From: Streptomyces sp. AP-93
GTDB lineage: Bacteria; Actinomycetota; Actinomycetes; Streptomycetales; Streptomycetaceae
Assembly (NCBI RefSeq): GCF_022808175.1
Contig: NZ_JALGBX010000010.1
Location: 186,001-250,000 of the forward strand
Direction of reading: 5' to 3'
DNA: 64,000 bases
Numbering within the stretch: position 1 is the stretch's first letter; every line of letters begins with the position of its first letter. The notes beneath the pieces are model-generated. The model did not search any database. It was not told where the DNA came from and saw only the letters and a list, made by a program, of their open reading frames with translations. Shown here piece after piece: positions 1 to 8,374 of this stretch. The position numbers and the translations under genes are program-made.

Positions 1-1340
1 TGCTCCCGGTAGTTCACCGACAGCCGGTCACGACGGAACGCCTGCTTGGGCACCCCGTCGACGCGGGCAGCGCGGGCACCACCGGGAACGACGACGGCCT
101 TGGGCTCCAGGCCCTTGGCGGCCCGCTGCCCTGCCCGTCGGGTCTGCTTCTTGGACAGCCCGTACTGTGCGGTGTTCGTTGCCCGGCGGGAGCGCTCCAG
201 CGCCCGCGCCCGGCCGCGCCGCTTCTTCGCCTCGCGCTCCAGCAGTGCCTGTTCCTCGGGGCTGAGGGTGATCTCCGTGGAGGCCGGGGCGCCGTCGGCG
301 AGGCCCAGGCTGGCGGGGAACGAGACGATCGAGACGTTGGAGACGTTGCCGTCCACCCCGCCGATCCGGTCCAGGGCGGCGGCCTGCTCGCGCATGGCCC
401 GCACGCTGGGGGCGGTGTAGCCGGGGCCGAGGATCATCAGGTGGGCTTCGTATACCCAGCCGCCCGGCGCAGACGCCTTGCGGCGGCGTACGAGATCGAC
501 CTTGTGTCAGCGGCCGGGATTCGACAGGAAGTATTCGGCACGCGCCCACTGGCCGGGCTGCTGCGGCACCCGCACTGGGAGTACGAGGTCACCCCGGCTC
601 CCGTCGGGGCCGCCCGCGAACACCACGGCGAGCGGGCCCGCGTGGTCCCACCACGTGGCCTTCCGCTTGCCCGGCTTTCCCGACGCCGTGGTCTTGCCGG
701 TGGGCACGACTCCGGACGGCGCAGCCGACACGGGCATCCGGCGGGGCTGCTGAAGGGTGTGCCGACCGCCGTCGGCGTGGCCAATCGTGTGGCCCTGGAG
801 GGTGCCGACGAGGCGAAAGGTCTCCCACTTGCGGTCGGCGGTGTGCGAGCGGGCACGGCCGGGGATGCGGGTGAAGTCGTTCCAGCGGCCCGTCTTCGGA
901 CGGCCGTGCCGCTTGCCGGTGGTGTCGGCGAACAGGTGCCGCTGGACGCCGTTCCATACCTCGTCGGCCATGTGCATGGCCAGGGCCTTCGAGGCGTGGT
1001 GCTTCAAGTGCCCCGAGGTTTCGAGATGCTTGTACGCGCACCGCTCCAGGGCCTCGCGGTTGAGGCCGAGGCGCTGCCGTACGGCCTTCGCCCCGTCGCG
1101 GTCCCGCTCGTGGAACGCGGCCCAGTAGGCATCGACCTTGGCGCGGGCATCGCGCTGGACGGCCCGCTTGATCGACCACATGGAGCCGAACAACTTCTCC
1201 AACCGGGCCAGGTCGCCGAGGTCGGTGACGGCCAGCGGCAGCACCATCACCGACACCTGCCCGTCATCGGGCTTCTTCCACGTCGGGGCCTTGCTCTTCC
1301 CCCGGAACCTGCGCGTCTGAGCAGCCCGCACCACTGTCAC
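1..1340 (-). pseudogene. TnpB-like (IS200/IS605-type) transposon nuclease, interrupted by an in-frame TGA and cut by the window edge
   Basis: Reading leftwards from a GTG at 1338-1340 preceded by a G-rich stretch, about 277 codons are open up to a TGA at 507-509. The same frame continues straight on without any shift (HKVDLVRRRK, then GGWVYEAHLMILGPGY) to the left edge. The part after the stop contains RIGGVDGNVSNVSIVSFP, which I read as the RuvC-I strand with its catalytic Asp, then a basic helical stretch (ALERSRRATN) and a VPGGARAARVDG segment typical of streptomycete TnpB-like proteins. The rest of the RuvC domain and the zinc ribbon lie outside the window. TGA sits where relatives usually have Trp, so a single TGG-to-TGA change would explain it. 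TnpB proteins are RNA-guided nucleases of IS200/IS605 elements; this copy is probably inactive. No TnpA was seen. Confidence 0.75.
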
Positions 1341-1659
1341 ACCCCCCGTTACGGTTGAGCCGACTATCGACACGCTGTGCACCAAATCGGTGACTCCCTG
1401 TTGAGGATTGGCGCAGCTCAAGGTTGCCGTCCGGCACGTCTGCAATCTCTGTCCGCGTCGAAGGCCAACGTCATCAGCCTGCGCCCAAGGTCCCTGCTCC
1501 AGTGGACCGGACTCACCGTCAAGCGTTCCTCGTCCTGGTCGCCGGCGTCGCTGCCCTCAGACCCGGGCCGGGGTGCGGGCGGCCCTGGGTGCTCCTGCTG
1601 GATAACCGGGTCCCTCGCAGCCATCGCGTGGCGCACCAGCCTCACGCACCGCCAGCTAG
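1341..1659. other. intergenic region upstream of the TnpB-like pseudogene
   Basis: No convincing gene lies here. A short minus-strand open frame (about 1418-1645) contains SPVHWSRDLGRRLMTLAFD, which looks protein-like but matches nothing I recognise; it could be a remnant of a gene displaced by the insertion element. The left end of the transposon should fall in this stretch, but I could not define it. Confidence 0.4.
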
Positions 1660-3246
1660 CTAGACGGGCGAGGTCGGCGCCGGGGACTTCGACGCCGTGC
1701 AGACCGTGCCCGCGCCGGGCACCTTCCCGTCGAGCAGGTAGGAGTTGACGGCCTGCTGCACGCAGGGGTCGCCGCTGTTGTAGGCGCCGTGCCCCTCGCC
1801 CTTGAAGGTGAGCTCCACACCGACGCCGGGGCCGAGCCGCTCCGCCATCTTGCGGGCGCCCTCGTACGGGGTCGCCGGGTCGCCGGTGTTGCCGATCACC
1901 AGGATGGGCGCCGAGCCGGGGGCGGAGACGTCCGGGGTGTTCCAGACGCCCGCGACGGGCCAGTCGGTGCAGCCCATCATGGCCCAGCCGAGGAAGTCCC
2001 CGAAGACGGGCGAGGCGGCGCGGAACTCGGGCAGCTTCGCCTTGGTCTGCGCGAGGGTGTAGCGGTCCTTGGAGTCGGCGCAGTTGATGGCGGTGTTGGC
2101 CGATCCGATGTTGCTGTAAGTGCCCTTCGGGTCCCGGCCGTTGAGGGCGTCGGACATGGCGAGCAGCAGTTGCCCCTGGCCGCCCTCGGCCTCGTCCAGG
2201 CCCTGTTCCAGCAGCGGCCAGGCCTCCTTGGAGTACAGGGCGAAGGCGATGCCGTTGGTCGCGGCGTCCTCCGTGAGCAGCCGGTCGCCGGAGCCGGGGA
2301 TGGGCTTGGCGGCCAGCTGCTTCTGGAGCTTGATGATGTTCGCCTCGATCTCCTTGGCGGTGCTGCCCTGCAGGACGCAGGAGTCGCCGCGGTTCACGCA
2401 GTCCTGGGCGAAGTTGCCAAGCGCGAGCTGGAAGCCCTTGGCCTGGCCGAGGGCGCCCTGCTCGGAGTTCTTGGTCGGGTCGACCACGGCGTCGAAGACG
2501 GCCCGGCCGACGTTCTTGGGGAAGAGGTGCGCGTAGACCCCGCCGAGCTCGGTGCCGTAGGAGATGCCGAAGTAGTACAGCTTCTCGTCGCCGAGGGCCT
2601 GGCGGAGCCGGTCCAGGTCGCGGGCCGCGTTCTCGGTGCCGACGTGGGGCAGCACCTTGCCGGACTTCGTCTCGCAGGCGTCCTTGTACTTCTTGGAGGT
2701 GGCGAGGAACTGCTTCTCCTCCTCCGGCGTCGAAGGGCTGGAGTCGGAGGCGTAGTACGCGTCCAGCTGCTTGTCGTCCTCGCACAGCACGGGCGCGCTG
2801 CGGCCCACTCCGCGCGGGTCGAAGCTGACCAGGTCGTAGCGCTCGCGCAGGGCCGCGTACTCCTTCGCCGCGCCGGGCAGGCTGGTGATGCCGGAGCCGC
2901 CGGGACCGCCGAAGTTGAAGACGAGCGAGCCGATCCGCTTGTCTGCCTTGTCGGCGGACCGAGCCTTGGCCCTGATCAACGCCAGCGGGATCGTCTCCCC
3001 TTCGGGCTCGGCGTAGTCGAGGGGCACGTCGAGGACGGCGCACTGCCAGTCCTTGCCGGGGACCTGCCCGCCGCCCTCGGCGGGGGTGGGGGCCTCGCAC
3101 TCCCCCCACTCGGGTTTTTTGATGTCCTGCGCGGCGCCGTCCTTGCCCCTCTTCTTCTCGCCTCCGCCGTCGGAACAGGCACTGGTGGCGAGCAACGCGG
3201 CGGCAGCGGCGCCGGCAGCGGCGACCCGGAGGGCGTGTGTGGGCAT
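1660..3246 (-). CDS. secreted lipoprotein alpha/beta hydrolase, tripeptidyl aminopeptidase (SlpD/SlpE/Tap) family
   Basis: A 528-residue protein that probably trims peptides outside the cell, as described for the Streptomyces Tap/Slp proteases. A short basic start and hydrophobic run end in a lipobox (LLATSAC, Cys about residue 24), so it should be lipid-anchored on the outer face of the membrane. The hydrolase fold is shown by FNFGGPGGSG (oxyanion region) and DPRGVGRS. The catalytic Ser is in GISYGTELG (about residue 229), Asp in NTGDPATPYE (about 455) and His in GEGHGAYN (about 485). Length and motif order fit the family, with a C-terminal TAP-like domain holding the Asp and His. It lies 92 bp downstream of the ABC permease on the same strand but need not share its operon. 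The natural substrate is not known from sequence. Confidence 0.9.
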   Translation of the reverse strand: MPTHALRVAAAGAAAAALLATSACSDGGGEKKRGKDGAAQDIKKPEWGECEAPTPAEGGGQVPGKDWQCAVLDVPLDYAEPEGETIPLALIRAKARSADKADKRIGSLVFNFGGPGGSGITSLPGAAKEYAALRERYDLVSFDPRGVGRSAPVLCEDDKQLDAYYASDSSPSTPEEEKQFLATSKKYKDACETKSGKVLPHVGTENAARDLDRLRQALGDEKLYYFGISYGTELGGVYAHLFPKNVGRAVFDAVVDPTKNSEQGALGQAKGFQLALGNFAQDCVNRGDSCVLQGSTAKEIEANIIKLQKQLAAKPIPGSGDRLLTEDAATNGIAFALYSKEAWPLLEQGLDEAEGGQGQLLLAMSDALNGRDPKGTYSNIGSANTAINCADSKDRYTLAQTKAKLPEFRAASPVFGDFLGWAMMGCTDWPVAGVWNTPDVSAPGSAPILVIGNTGDPATPYEGARKMAERLGPGVGVELTFKGEGHGAYNSGDPCVQQAVNSYLLDGKVPGAGTVCTASKSPAPTSPV

Positions 3247-3338
3247 GTCCTCATCCTGTGCGCGCCTTGCGCGCCCCGCCCCCGCGCTGACCCATCCGGG
3301 TCATGCGGGGGCGGTGTCCACTTCTGCGCCGTGGCCGG

Positions 3339-5885
3339 TCAGTGCGCCGCGGTCGCCGCGGGGATGTCGACGCGGGCCGCCCGGCGGGCCGGCCAGAGGG
3401 AGGCGAGGAGGGCGCCGGCCAGGGCGAGCAGCACCCCGAGGGCGAGCCGTCCCCAGGGGATGACCAGGGCGTAACCCACGACGCTCTCCTGGAGGGTGCG
3501 GCCGAGCGCCCAGCCGGTGAACACGCCCATGACCGTGCCGACGGCCGCGCCGAGGGCGCCGACGAGCAGGGCCTCCATGCGGATCATCCGGGTCACTCCG
3601 GCGCGGTCCAGGCCGAGGGCGCGGAGCGTGCCGATCTCCTTGCGGCGTTCGAGCACGGACATCGCGAGGGTGTTGGCGATGCCCAGGGCGGCGATCACCA
3701 GCGCCATGCCGAGCAGGGCGTAGAAGACGTTCACCTGGTCGCCGATGCCGCTGGTGTCCTCGGTGCGGATGGCTTCCCTGTCCAGGACGGACAGGGCGGG
3801 GTTGTCGCCGAGCGCCTTGGTGATGCCGGCGAGGGCGGCCCGGCCGGGTCCGCCGCCGGTGGCCACGACGATCGCGTCGGTGTGCGGAGTCCGGTCGTAG
3901 CGGGCGACCAGGGAGTCGGGCGCCGTGATGCTGGGCAGCAGGTTGCTCTGCCGGTCCGCCTGGTAGACGGCGCCGATGGTGACCTCGCCCTGCTTGCCGT
4001 GGCGTTCCAGCGGCAGGGTCTGGCCGACCTTCCAGCCGTTCTCCCTGGCCTTGAAGCCGGCCACGGCGATCCGGCCCTCGCCGAGGCTGTCGAGGGAGCC
4101 CTCGGTGACCTCGTAGCGCAGGAGGCGGCCGATGGTGGCCGGGTCGACGCCGGTCAGGACGGAGGAGACGCCGCCGATCCGGTACTCGGTGGACTGGTCG
4201 AGCGGGCTGGAGGAGGCGTCCGGCATGTTGTTGAGGAGCTCGGCCTTGAGGAGCTGCGCGGTGGCGGGGGTCATCCGCTGGCCGCCCGGGGCGGCCTTGA
4301 CCAGGTAGTCGGCGGTGAGGTCGCGGGTGGTCGCGCCGTCGAGGTACCGGGTGGCGGAGGCCCCGAGGACGGACAGGCCCGAGGCGAGGGTGAGGGCGAT
4401 GGCGAGCGCGGCGGCCGTGGCCCCCGTACGACGGGGATCGCGCACGGTGTTGCGGGCGGCGAGGTCGCCCTGCACCGGGCTCACGCGGACCAGCAGCGGC
4501 CGGAGCAGCGCGGTGGAGGGCCGCGACAGGAGCGGGATGAGGGTGATCACCCCGGTCAGGGTGAGGGCGGCGCCGAGGCCGATGACGGTCCGGGCGTCCC
4601 GGCCGGTGGCGAGGACCGCCCCGTACAGCACGGCCGCGGTGCCGGTGAGGGCGAGCGCGGCGCCGAAGCCGGTGCGCAGGGAGCCGGCCCGTGCGGGCGC
4701 CGCGGGCTCGGCGGCGCCGAGCGCGGCGACGGGCGGGATGGCCATGGCCCGGCGGACCGGCACCCACGCGGCGATCACGGGCAGGGCGGTGCCGACGAGC
4801 AGCGCGGTGAACACGGTGGCGGGGAGCAGGACCAGCGGGGCGGCCGGGCCGTCGGCGGGGGAGAAGAAGGCCTGGAGCAGGGCGGCGACCCCGGTGCCGG
4901 CCAGGATGCCGGCCACCGAGGCGATCAGCCCGACGAGGACGGACTCGGTGAGCAGGATCCGGCGCACCTGCTTGCGGGAGGCGCCGACGGCCCGCATCAG
5001 GGCCAGTTCCCTGGTGCGCCGGGACACCAGCATGGTGAAGGTGTTCGAGATGAGGAAGGTGGCCACGAACAGGGAGACCGCCGCGAACCCCAGCATGATC
5101 TGGCTCATGGTGTCGCTGTCGGAGGAGGCCATGTTCGCCTGGAGTCGCGCGAGTTGGGCGCCGGTGACGGCGCTGCTGTCCTTGGGCAGGACCTGGTCCA
5201 CGCGCTGGAGGAGCTGGGTGACGTCGGTGCCGGGGGCGGCGGTGATCTCGATGTTGGTGTAGTGGCCGGGCTGGAGGAACAGCCGCTGGGCGGTGGCGTC
5301 GGCGAACAGGACGAGGCTGCCTCCCGGGGAGAGCTTGGAGGCGTCGGGGCGGAAGACGCCTTGAAGCGTGTACGAGGCCGCGCCCGTGCCCGTGCCGACG
5401 CGCACGGTGTCGCCGACCCGGTAGCCGCCCTGGGCGGCGCTGGCCTCGTCGAGGGCGACCGCGTGGTCACCGGCCGGGCCGGAGCCCGCGGTGAAGCGGT
5501 ACGCGGGGTCCGATCCGTCCTTGCCGGGGGCGAAGTTGCCGCCCTTGCGGAAGGTGCCGTTGCCGAGCAGCCGGCCCTCGTGGTCGGCGACGGCGGCGAA
5601 GCCGTCGACCCGGCCCGCTGCGGTGGACACGCCGGGGACCGCGGCCAGGGCGGCCGAGGTGCGGGCGTCGAGGGTGGCCGGCGGGGCTCCGGGGACGGTG
5701 TCGGGCGCGACGTTGAGGGAGATGCGGTCGTAGCCGGCGCTCGCCCGGTCGACGGCGGCCTGCTTCAGGCTGTCCCCGTAGACGAGGCTGCCGGTGACGA
5801 AGGTGACCCCGAGCATGACCGCGAAGACGGTCATCAACAGGCGGGCCTTGTGCGCGAGCACGTTGCGCAGGGCGGTACGGAACAT
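3339..5885 (-). CDS. ABC transporter permease, FtsX/MacB-type
   Basis: An 848-residue membrane protein with the double-FtsX layout. There is an N-terminal membrane anchor (about 14-36), a large extracytoplasmic MacB-like domain, a first FtsX block of three helices (about 264-378), further helices, a second extracytoplasmic domain, and a C-terminal FtsX block containing ALVIAALGIANTLAMSVL and GALGAAVGTVMGVFTGWALG. VSRRTRELALMRAVGAS and LERRKEIGTLRALGLDR are the coupling motifs that contact the ATPase. Such transporters export peptides, lipids or lipoproteins, or act as mechanotransmitters; the substrate cannot be told here. Its ATPase partner lies just upstream at 6006-6812, separated by a G-rich repeat tract. 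Starts at ATG 5885. Confidence 0.92.
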   Translation of the reverse strand: MFRTALRNVLAHKARLLMTVFAVMLGVTFVTGSLVYGDSLKQAAVDRASAGYDRISLNVAPDTVPGAPPATLDARTSAALAAVPGVSTAAGRVDGFAAVADHEGRLLGNGTFRKGGNFAPGKDGSDPAYRFTAGSGPAGDHAVALDEASAAQGGYRVGDTVRVGTGTGAASYTLQGVFRPDASKLSPGGSLVLFADATAQRLFLQPGHYTNIEITAAPGTDVTQLLQRVDQVLPKDSSAVTGAQLARLQANMASSDSDTMSQIMLGFAAVSLFVATFLISNTFTMLVSRRTRELALMRAVGASRKQVRRILLTESVLVGLIASVAGILAGTGVAALLQAFFSPADGPAAPLVLLPATVFTALLVGTALPVIAAWVPVRRAMAIPPVAALGAAEPAAPARAGSLRTGFGAALALTGTAAVLYGAVLATGRDARTVIGLGAALTLTGVITLIPLLSRPSTALLRPLLVRVSPVQGDLAARNTVRDPRRTGATAAALAIALTLASGLSVLGASATRYLDGATTRDLTADYLVKAAPGGQRMTPATAQLLKAELLNNMPDASSSPLDQSTEYRIGGVSSVLTGVDPATIGRLLRYEVTEGSLDSLGEGRIAVAGFKARENGWKVGQTLPLERHGKQGEVTIGAVYQADRQSNLLPSITAPDSLVARYDRTPHTDAIVVATGGGPGRAALAGITKALGDNPALSVLDREAIRTEDTSGIGDQVNVFYALLGMALVIAALGIANTLAMSVLERRKEIGTLRALGLDRAGVTRMIRMEALLVGALGAAVGTVMGVFTGWALGRTLQESVVGYALVIPWGRLALGVLLALAGALLASLWPARRAARVDIPAATAAH

Positions 5886-5932
5886 GGGATGCGGATCCTG
5901 GGAAGCGGGCCCGGGAGAACGGGCGGGCGGCT

Positions 5933-5999
5933 GGGTCGGTGCGGGCGGGCGGGCGGGTGCGGGGGTGTGCGGGTGCGCGGGTGCGCGGGTGCGCGAGCG
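5933..5999. repeat. G-rich short tandem repeat tract between ATPase and permease genes
   Basis: The 120-bp gap between the two ABC genes is almost entirely repeats of ggcg and gcgggt type units (gggcgggcgggcggg, then several gtgcgcggg copies). It holds no promoter that I can recognise. Slipped-strand change in copy number would alter the spacing between the two co-transcribed genes. Confidence 0.6.
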
Positions 6000-6005
6000 G
6001 TGGGG

Positions 6006-6812
6006 TCAGCTCGTGCGCGAGCGGGCGTCGAATGCCTTCATCCGGTCCAGGACCCGGTCCGCGGTGGGCCGGGTCATCTCGTCGACCAGCCGGCCGTCGG
6101 AGAGGAAGACCACGCGGTCGGCGTAGGCGGCGGCGACGGGGTCGTGGGTGACCATGACCACGGTCTGGCCCAGCCCGCGCACCGAGTCGCGCAGGAAGCC
6201 GAGGACTTCGGCCCCGGCGCGGGAGTCCAGGTTCCCGGTGGGCTCGTCGCCGAAGATGATCGCGGGCCGGGAGACCAGGGCCCGGGCCACCGCCACCCGC
6301 TGCTGCTGCCCGCCGGAGAGCTGCCCGGGACGGTGGCCGAGGCGATCGGCGAGGCCGGTCATCGACACCACGTGGTCCAGCCACTGCCGGTCGGGCTTCC
6401 GGCCGGCGATGGTCAGCGGCAGGGTGATGTTCTCCAGGGCGGTCAGCGTCGGCAGCAGGTTGAACGCCTGGAAGATGAAGCCGATCCGGTCGCGGCGCAG
6501 CCGGGTGAGCTGCTCGTCGTTCAGGGAGCCCAGCTCGGTGGTGCCGATACGGACGGAGCCGGAGCCGAAGGAGTCGAGCCCGGCGGCGCAGTGCATCAGG
6601 GTGGACTTGCCGCAGCCGGAGGGCCCCATGATCGCGGTGAACTCGCCCTCGCGGAAGGAGACGCTGACGCCGTCCAGGGCGACGACGCGGGTGTCGCCGC
6701 TGCCGTAGTCCTTCGAGAGGCCGGTGGTTTCGGCGGCGATGCCGGTCGGCGCGTGGAGTGGGTGCGGGTTCGGGTGCGGGTGCGGGTGCGGGGCAAGGGG
6801 GGCGGCGGTCAC
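6006..6812 (-). CDS. ABC transporter ATP-binding protein (MacB/LolD-type)
   Basis: A 268-residue cytoplasmic ATPase that powers the FtsX-type permease at 3339-5885. Walker A is GPSGCGKST (about 64-72), the Q-loop region is IFQAFNLLPTL, the signature is LSGGQQQR, Walker B is IIFGDEPTGNLDS, and the switch His is in VMVTHDP. These are the MacB/LolD subgroup features. The start is GTG 6812, with AGGAG five bases upstream. Unusually, the first 25 residues are His-Pro rich (HPHPHPNPHP), encoded by a 6-bp microsatellite at 6759-6795; they precede the conserved domain and are probably dispensable. The gene follows the split two-component system on the same strand, with a terminator-like hairpin in between. 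Confidence 0.93.
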   Translation of the reverse strand: MTAAPLAPHPHPHPNPHPLHAPTGIAAETTGLSKDYGSGDTRVVALDGVSVSFREGEFTAIMGPSGCGKSTLMHCAAGLDSFGSGSVRIGTTELGSLNDEQLTRLRRDRIGFIFQAFNLLPTLTALENITLPLTIAGRKPDRQWLDHVVSMTGLADRLGHRPGQLSGGQQQRVAVARALVSRPAIIFGDEPTGNLDSRAGAEVLGFLRDSVRGLGQTVVMVTHDPVAAAYADRVVFLSDGRLVDEMTRPTADRVLDRMKAFDARSRTS

Positions 6813-6980
6813 GGGGACTCCTCTTCGGGCGCGGGAAGCTGCATTTCGAAGGGTGTCCGGGGGACGTATCGGGGCCCGGGCCGCCGGGCATCGGGGGCCG
6901 CTCCGGTGTGTATCGGTCCGGTAGCGGGCGGGCTGCCGCTGCCCGGGGCGGGCGAGGTCCCCTACCCGCCCTTCGCCCGT

Positions 6981-7053
6981 TCCCCGGGGCTGCGCCCCGG
7001 CCCCCCTGGGGCTCCGCCCCAGACCCCGCGCCTCAAACGCCGGCGGGGCTGGA
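6981..7053. repeat. palindromic intergenic repeat element, copy 1
   Basis: Alternating self-complementary blocks (ccccggggctgcgccccgg, then ggggctccgcccc) are followed by gcgcctcaaacgccggcggg. The last 30 bases (7024-7053) recur exactly at 56474-56503. The first part matches, inverted, a segment inside the adnB-like gene at about 33986-34036. Elements of this look are scattered between genes in streptomycete chromosomes. Confidence 0.75.
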
Positions 7054-7079
7054 TTTTGCCGCGCAGCGGCAAAATCCAG
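7049..7079 (-). terminator. hairpin terminator after the split histidine kinase
   Basis: A perfect 14-bp inverted repeat (ctggattttgccgc / gcggcaaaatccag) with a 3-base loop. It overlaps the end of the palindromic repeat and lies 44 bp past the stop of the kinase C-terminal fragment. It has no T-run, as is common in GC-rich actinomycetes. Confidence 0.7.
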
Positions 7080-7122
7080 AGCCCGGGGAACGGGGGGGAA
7101 GGGCGGGTGGGCCGGGCGGCGG

Positions 7123-7491
7123 TCAGGTTGGCAGGCGTAGCGTGGCGACCGCGCCGCCGTCCGGGGCGTTCGCGAAGCGGAGTTCGGCGCCGAGCACCCG
7201 GGCCTGGCCCAGGGCGATGGTCAGGCCCAGGCCGTGGCCCGCGCCGCGCTCCGCCCGGCCCGTGTGGAAGCGGCGGGGGCCTGCCAGCAGCAGGTCGGCG
7301 GGGAAGCCGGGGCCGTGGTCGCGTACGACGACCGTGCGGCCCTCGACGGTGACGCGGACCGGGGTGTCCCCGTGCCGGTGGGCGTTGACGACGAGGTTGG
7401 CGACGATCCGTTCGAGGCGGCGCGGGTCGGTCTCCGCGCTCCCGGCCTGCTCGGCGACCTCGACCTCGGTGGGCAGGCCGGTGCGCGTCAC
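7123..7491 (-). CDS. histidine kinase C-terminal ATPase fragment (HATPase_c), separated by frameshift
   Basis: This 122-residue frame carries the ATP-binding half of a sensor kinase: N-box NLVVNAHRHG, G1 box VVRDHGPGFP and G2 box GAGHGLGLTIA. The preceding frame (7488-8369) holds the matching sensor and phospho-acceptor half. Adding one base near 7496 would join them smoothly (VPLGAVASEAVTRTG), so this is one ancestral kinase gene. As read, the fragment could start at GTG 7491, which overlaps the upstream stop as GTGA; translational coupling into a two-piece kinase is therefore not excluded. A sequencing error is an equally simple explanation. Confidence 0.8.
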   Translation of the reverse strand: MTRTGLPTEVEVAEQAGSAETDPRRLERIVANLVVNAHRHGDTPVRVTVEGRTVVVRDHGPGFPADLLLAGPRRFHTGRAERGAGHGLGLTIALGQARVLGAELRFANAPDGGAVATLRLPT

Positions 7492-8369
7492 GGCCTCGGA
7501 GCGACCGCGCCGAGCGGGACCCGGGCGTGGACCGGCAGTTCGGCCCCGGCGTCGAGCCGGGAGATCTCCAGGAGGTCCTCGACCAGCCCGCGCAGATCAC
7601 GTACCCGGGCCCGGAGCAGGTCCTCCGTCTCCCCGGGCGCCAGCAGGTCCGCGGCGGCCAGCAATCCGCCGACGGGGGTGCGCAGTTCGTGGGCCACGTC
7701 GGCGGTGAACCGGCGCTCGTCGCGCAGTTTCCGGCCGAGGGTGTCGGCCATGAGGTCGACGGTGGCGGCGATGTCGTCCACCTCGTCGCGGCCCTTGGTG
7801 GGTCCGGTACGGGCGTCCAGGTCCCCGGCGGAGATCCGGCTCGCGGTCTCGGAGACCCGGCTCAGCCGGCGGGCGAGCAGCCCGGCTCCGTAGACCGCCA
7901 GGGGGATGGCCGCGGCGAGGGAGATCAGCGAGGCCACCGCCATGGTGGCGTCGAGCCGGCGCAGCCCGTAGAGCTCGGGGTTCGTGTTGACGCGGTAGGC
8001 CAGCACCTGACTGCCAGGGCCGCCGACGCGCTGCGCGGCCCAGACGGTCGGGCCGCTGTTCCCGTCGACGTGCCCGTCGTACGCCGTGTGCCGGTCTCCG
8101 TCGTCCGGGTCGCGCAGCGCGGAGGGCAGACCGGGCGGGTCGAGCTCGGCGCCCTCGATCAGGGTTCCGGTGCGCCGGTAGGTGTCCATGGCCGAGTGCA
8201 CGGTGTTGAAGGCCCGCATCTCGGCCCGGGAGCGGATGTCCGATGCGGTCCAGAGGTGTACGAGTACGCCCACCACCGCCGCGACCAGGCAGGCCGTGCC
8301 CGCGGCCAGTGCGGCGATCTTCCAGCGCAGGGGGACGCGGCCCGGCCGCGGCGTCTCGAAGGCGGTCAC
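7488..8369 (-). CDS. sensor histidine kinase, N-terminal part (TM-HAMP-HisKA), truncated by frameshift
   Basis: A 293-residue frame starting at GTG 8369, six bases after the response-regulator stop. It has a basic N-terminus, a first membrane helix (about 17-38), a roughly 110-residue extracytoplasmic sensor region, and a second helix (about 150-175). A HAMP-like segment (RISAGDLDARTG) and the phospho-acceptor box RFTADVAHELRTP follow. The frame ends shortly after the HisKA dimerisation helices at TGA 7488-7490, without the ATPase domain, which continues in another frame at 7123-7491. The domain order is that of a CseC-like OmpR-family partner kinase of about 415 residues if repaired. Function depends on whether the frameshift is real. 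Confidence 0.85.
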   Translation of the reverse strand: MTAFETPRPGRVPLRWKIAALAAGTACLVAAVVGVLVHLWTASDIRSRAEMRAFNTVHSAMDTYRRTGTLIEGAELDPPGLPSALRDPDDGDRHTAYDGHVDGNSGPTVWAAQRVGGPGSQVLAYRVNTNPELYGLRRLDATMAVASLISLAAAIPLAVYGAGLLARRLSRVSETASRISAGDLDARTGPTKGRDEVDDIAATVDLMADTLGRKLRDERRFTADVAHELRTPVGGLLAAADLLAPGETEDLLRARVRDLRGLVEDLLEISRLDAGAELPVHARVPLGAVAPRP

Positions 8370-8374
8370 CGGTC

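Noticed and set aside
507..509. TGA as a selenocysteine codon.
   Set aside because: No recognised selenocysteine-insertion structure, and the position corresponds to a Trp in the family, so a nonsense mutation is simpler.
3303..7352. A plus-strand open frame of about 1350 codons antisense to the ABC genes.
   Set aside because: It is a GC-bias shadow of the minus-strand genes: no motifs, repetitive Gly/Asp/Arg composition, and the opposite strand carries clear family signatures.
7488..7491. Programmed frameshift in the histidine kinase.
   Set aside because: No slippery sequence or stimulatory structure is evident; a missing base or mutation is more likely, although GTGA coupling remains open.
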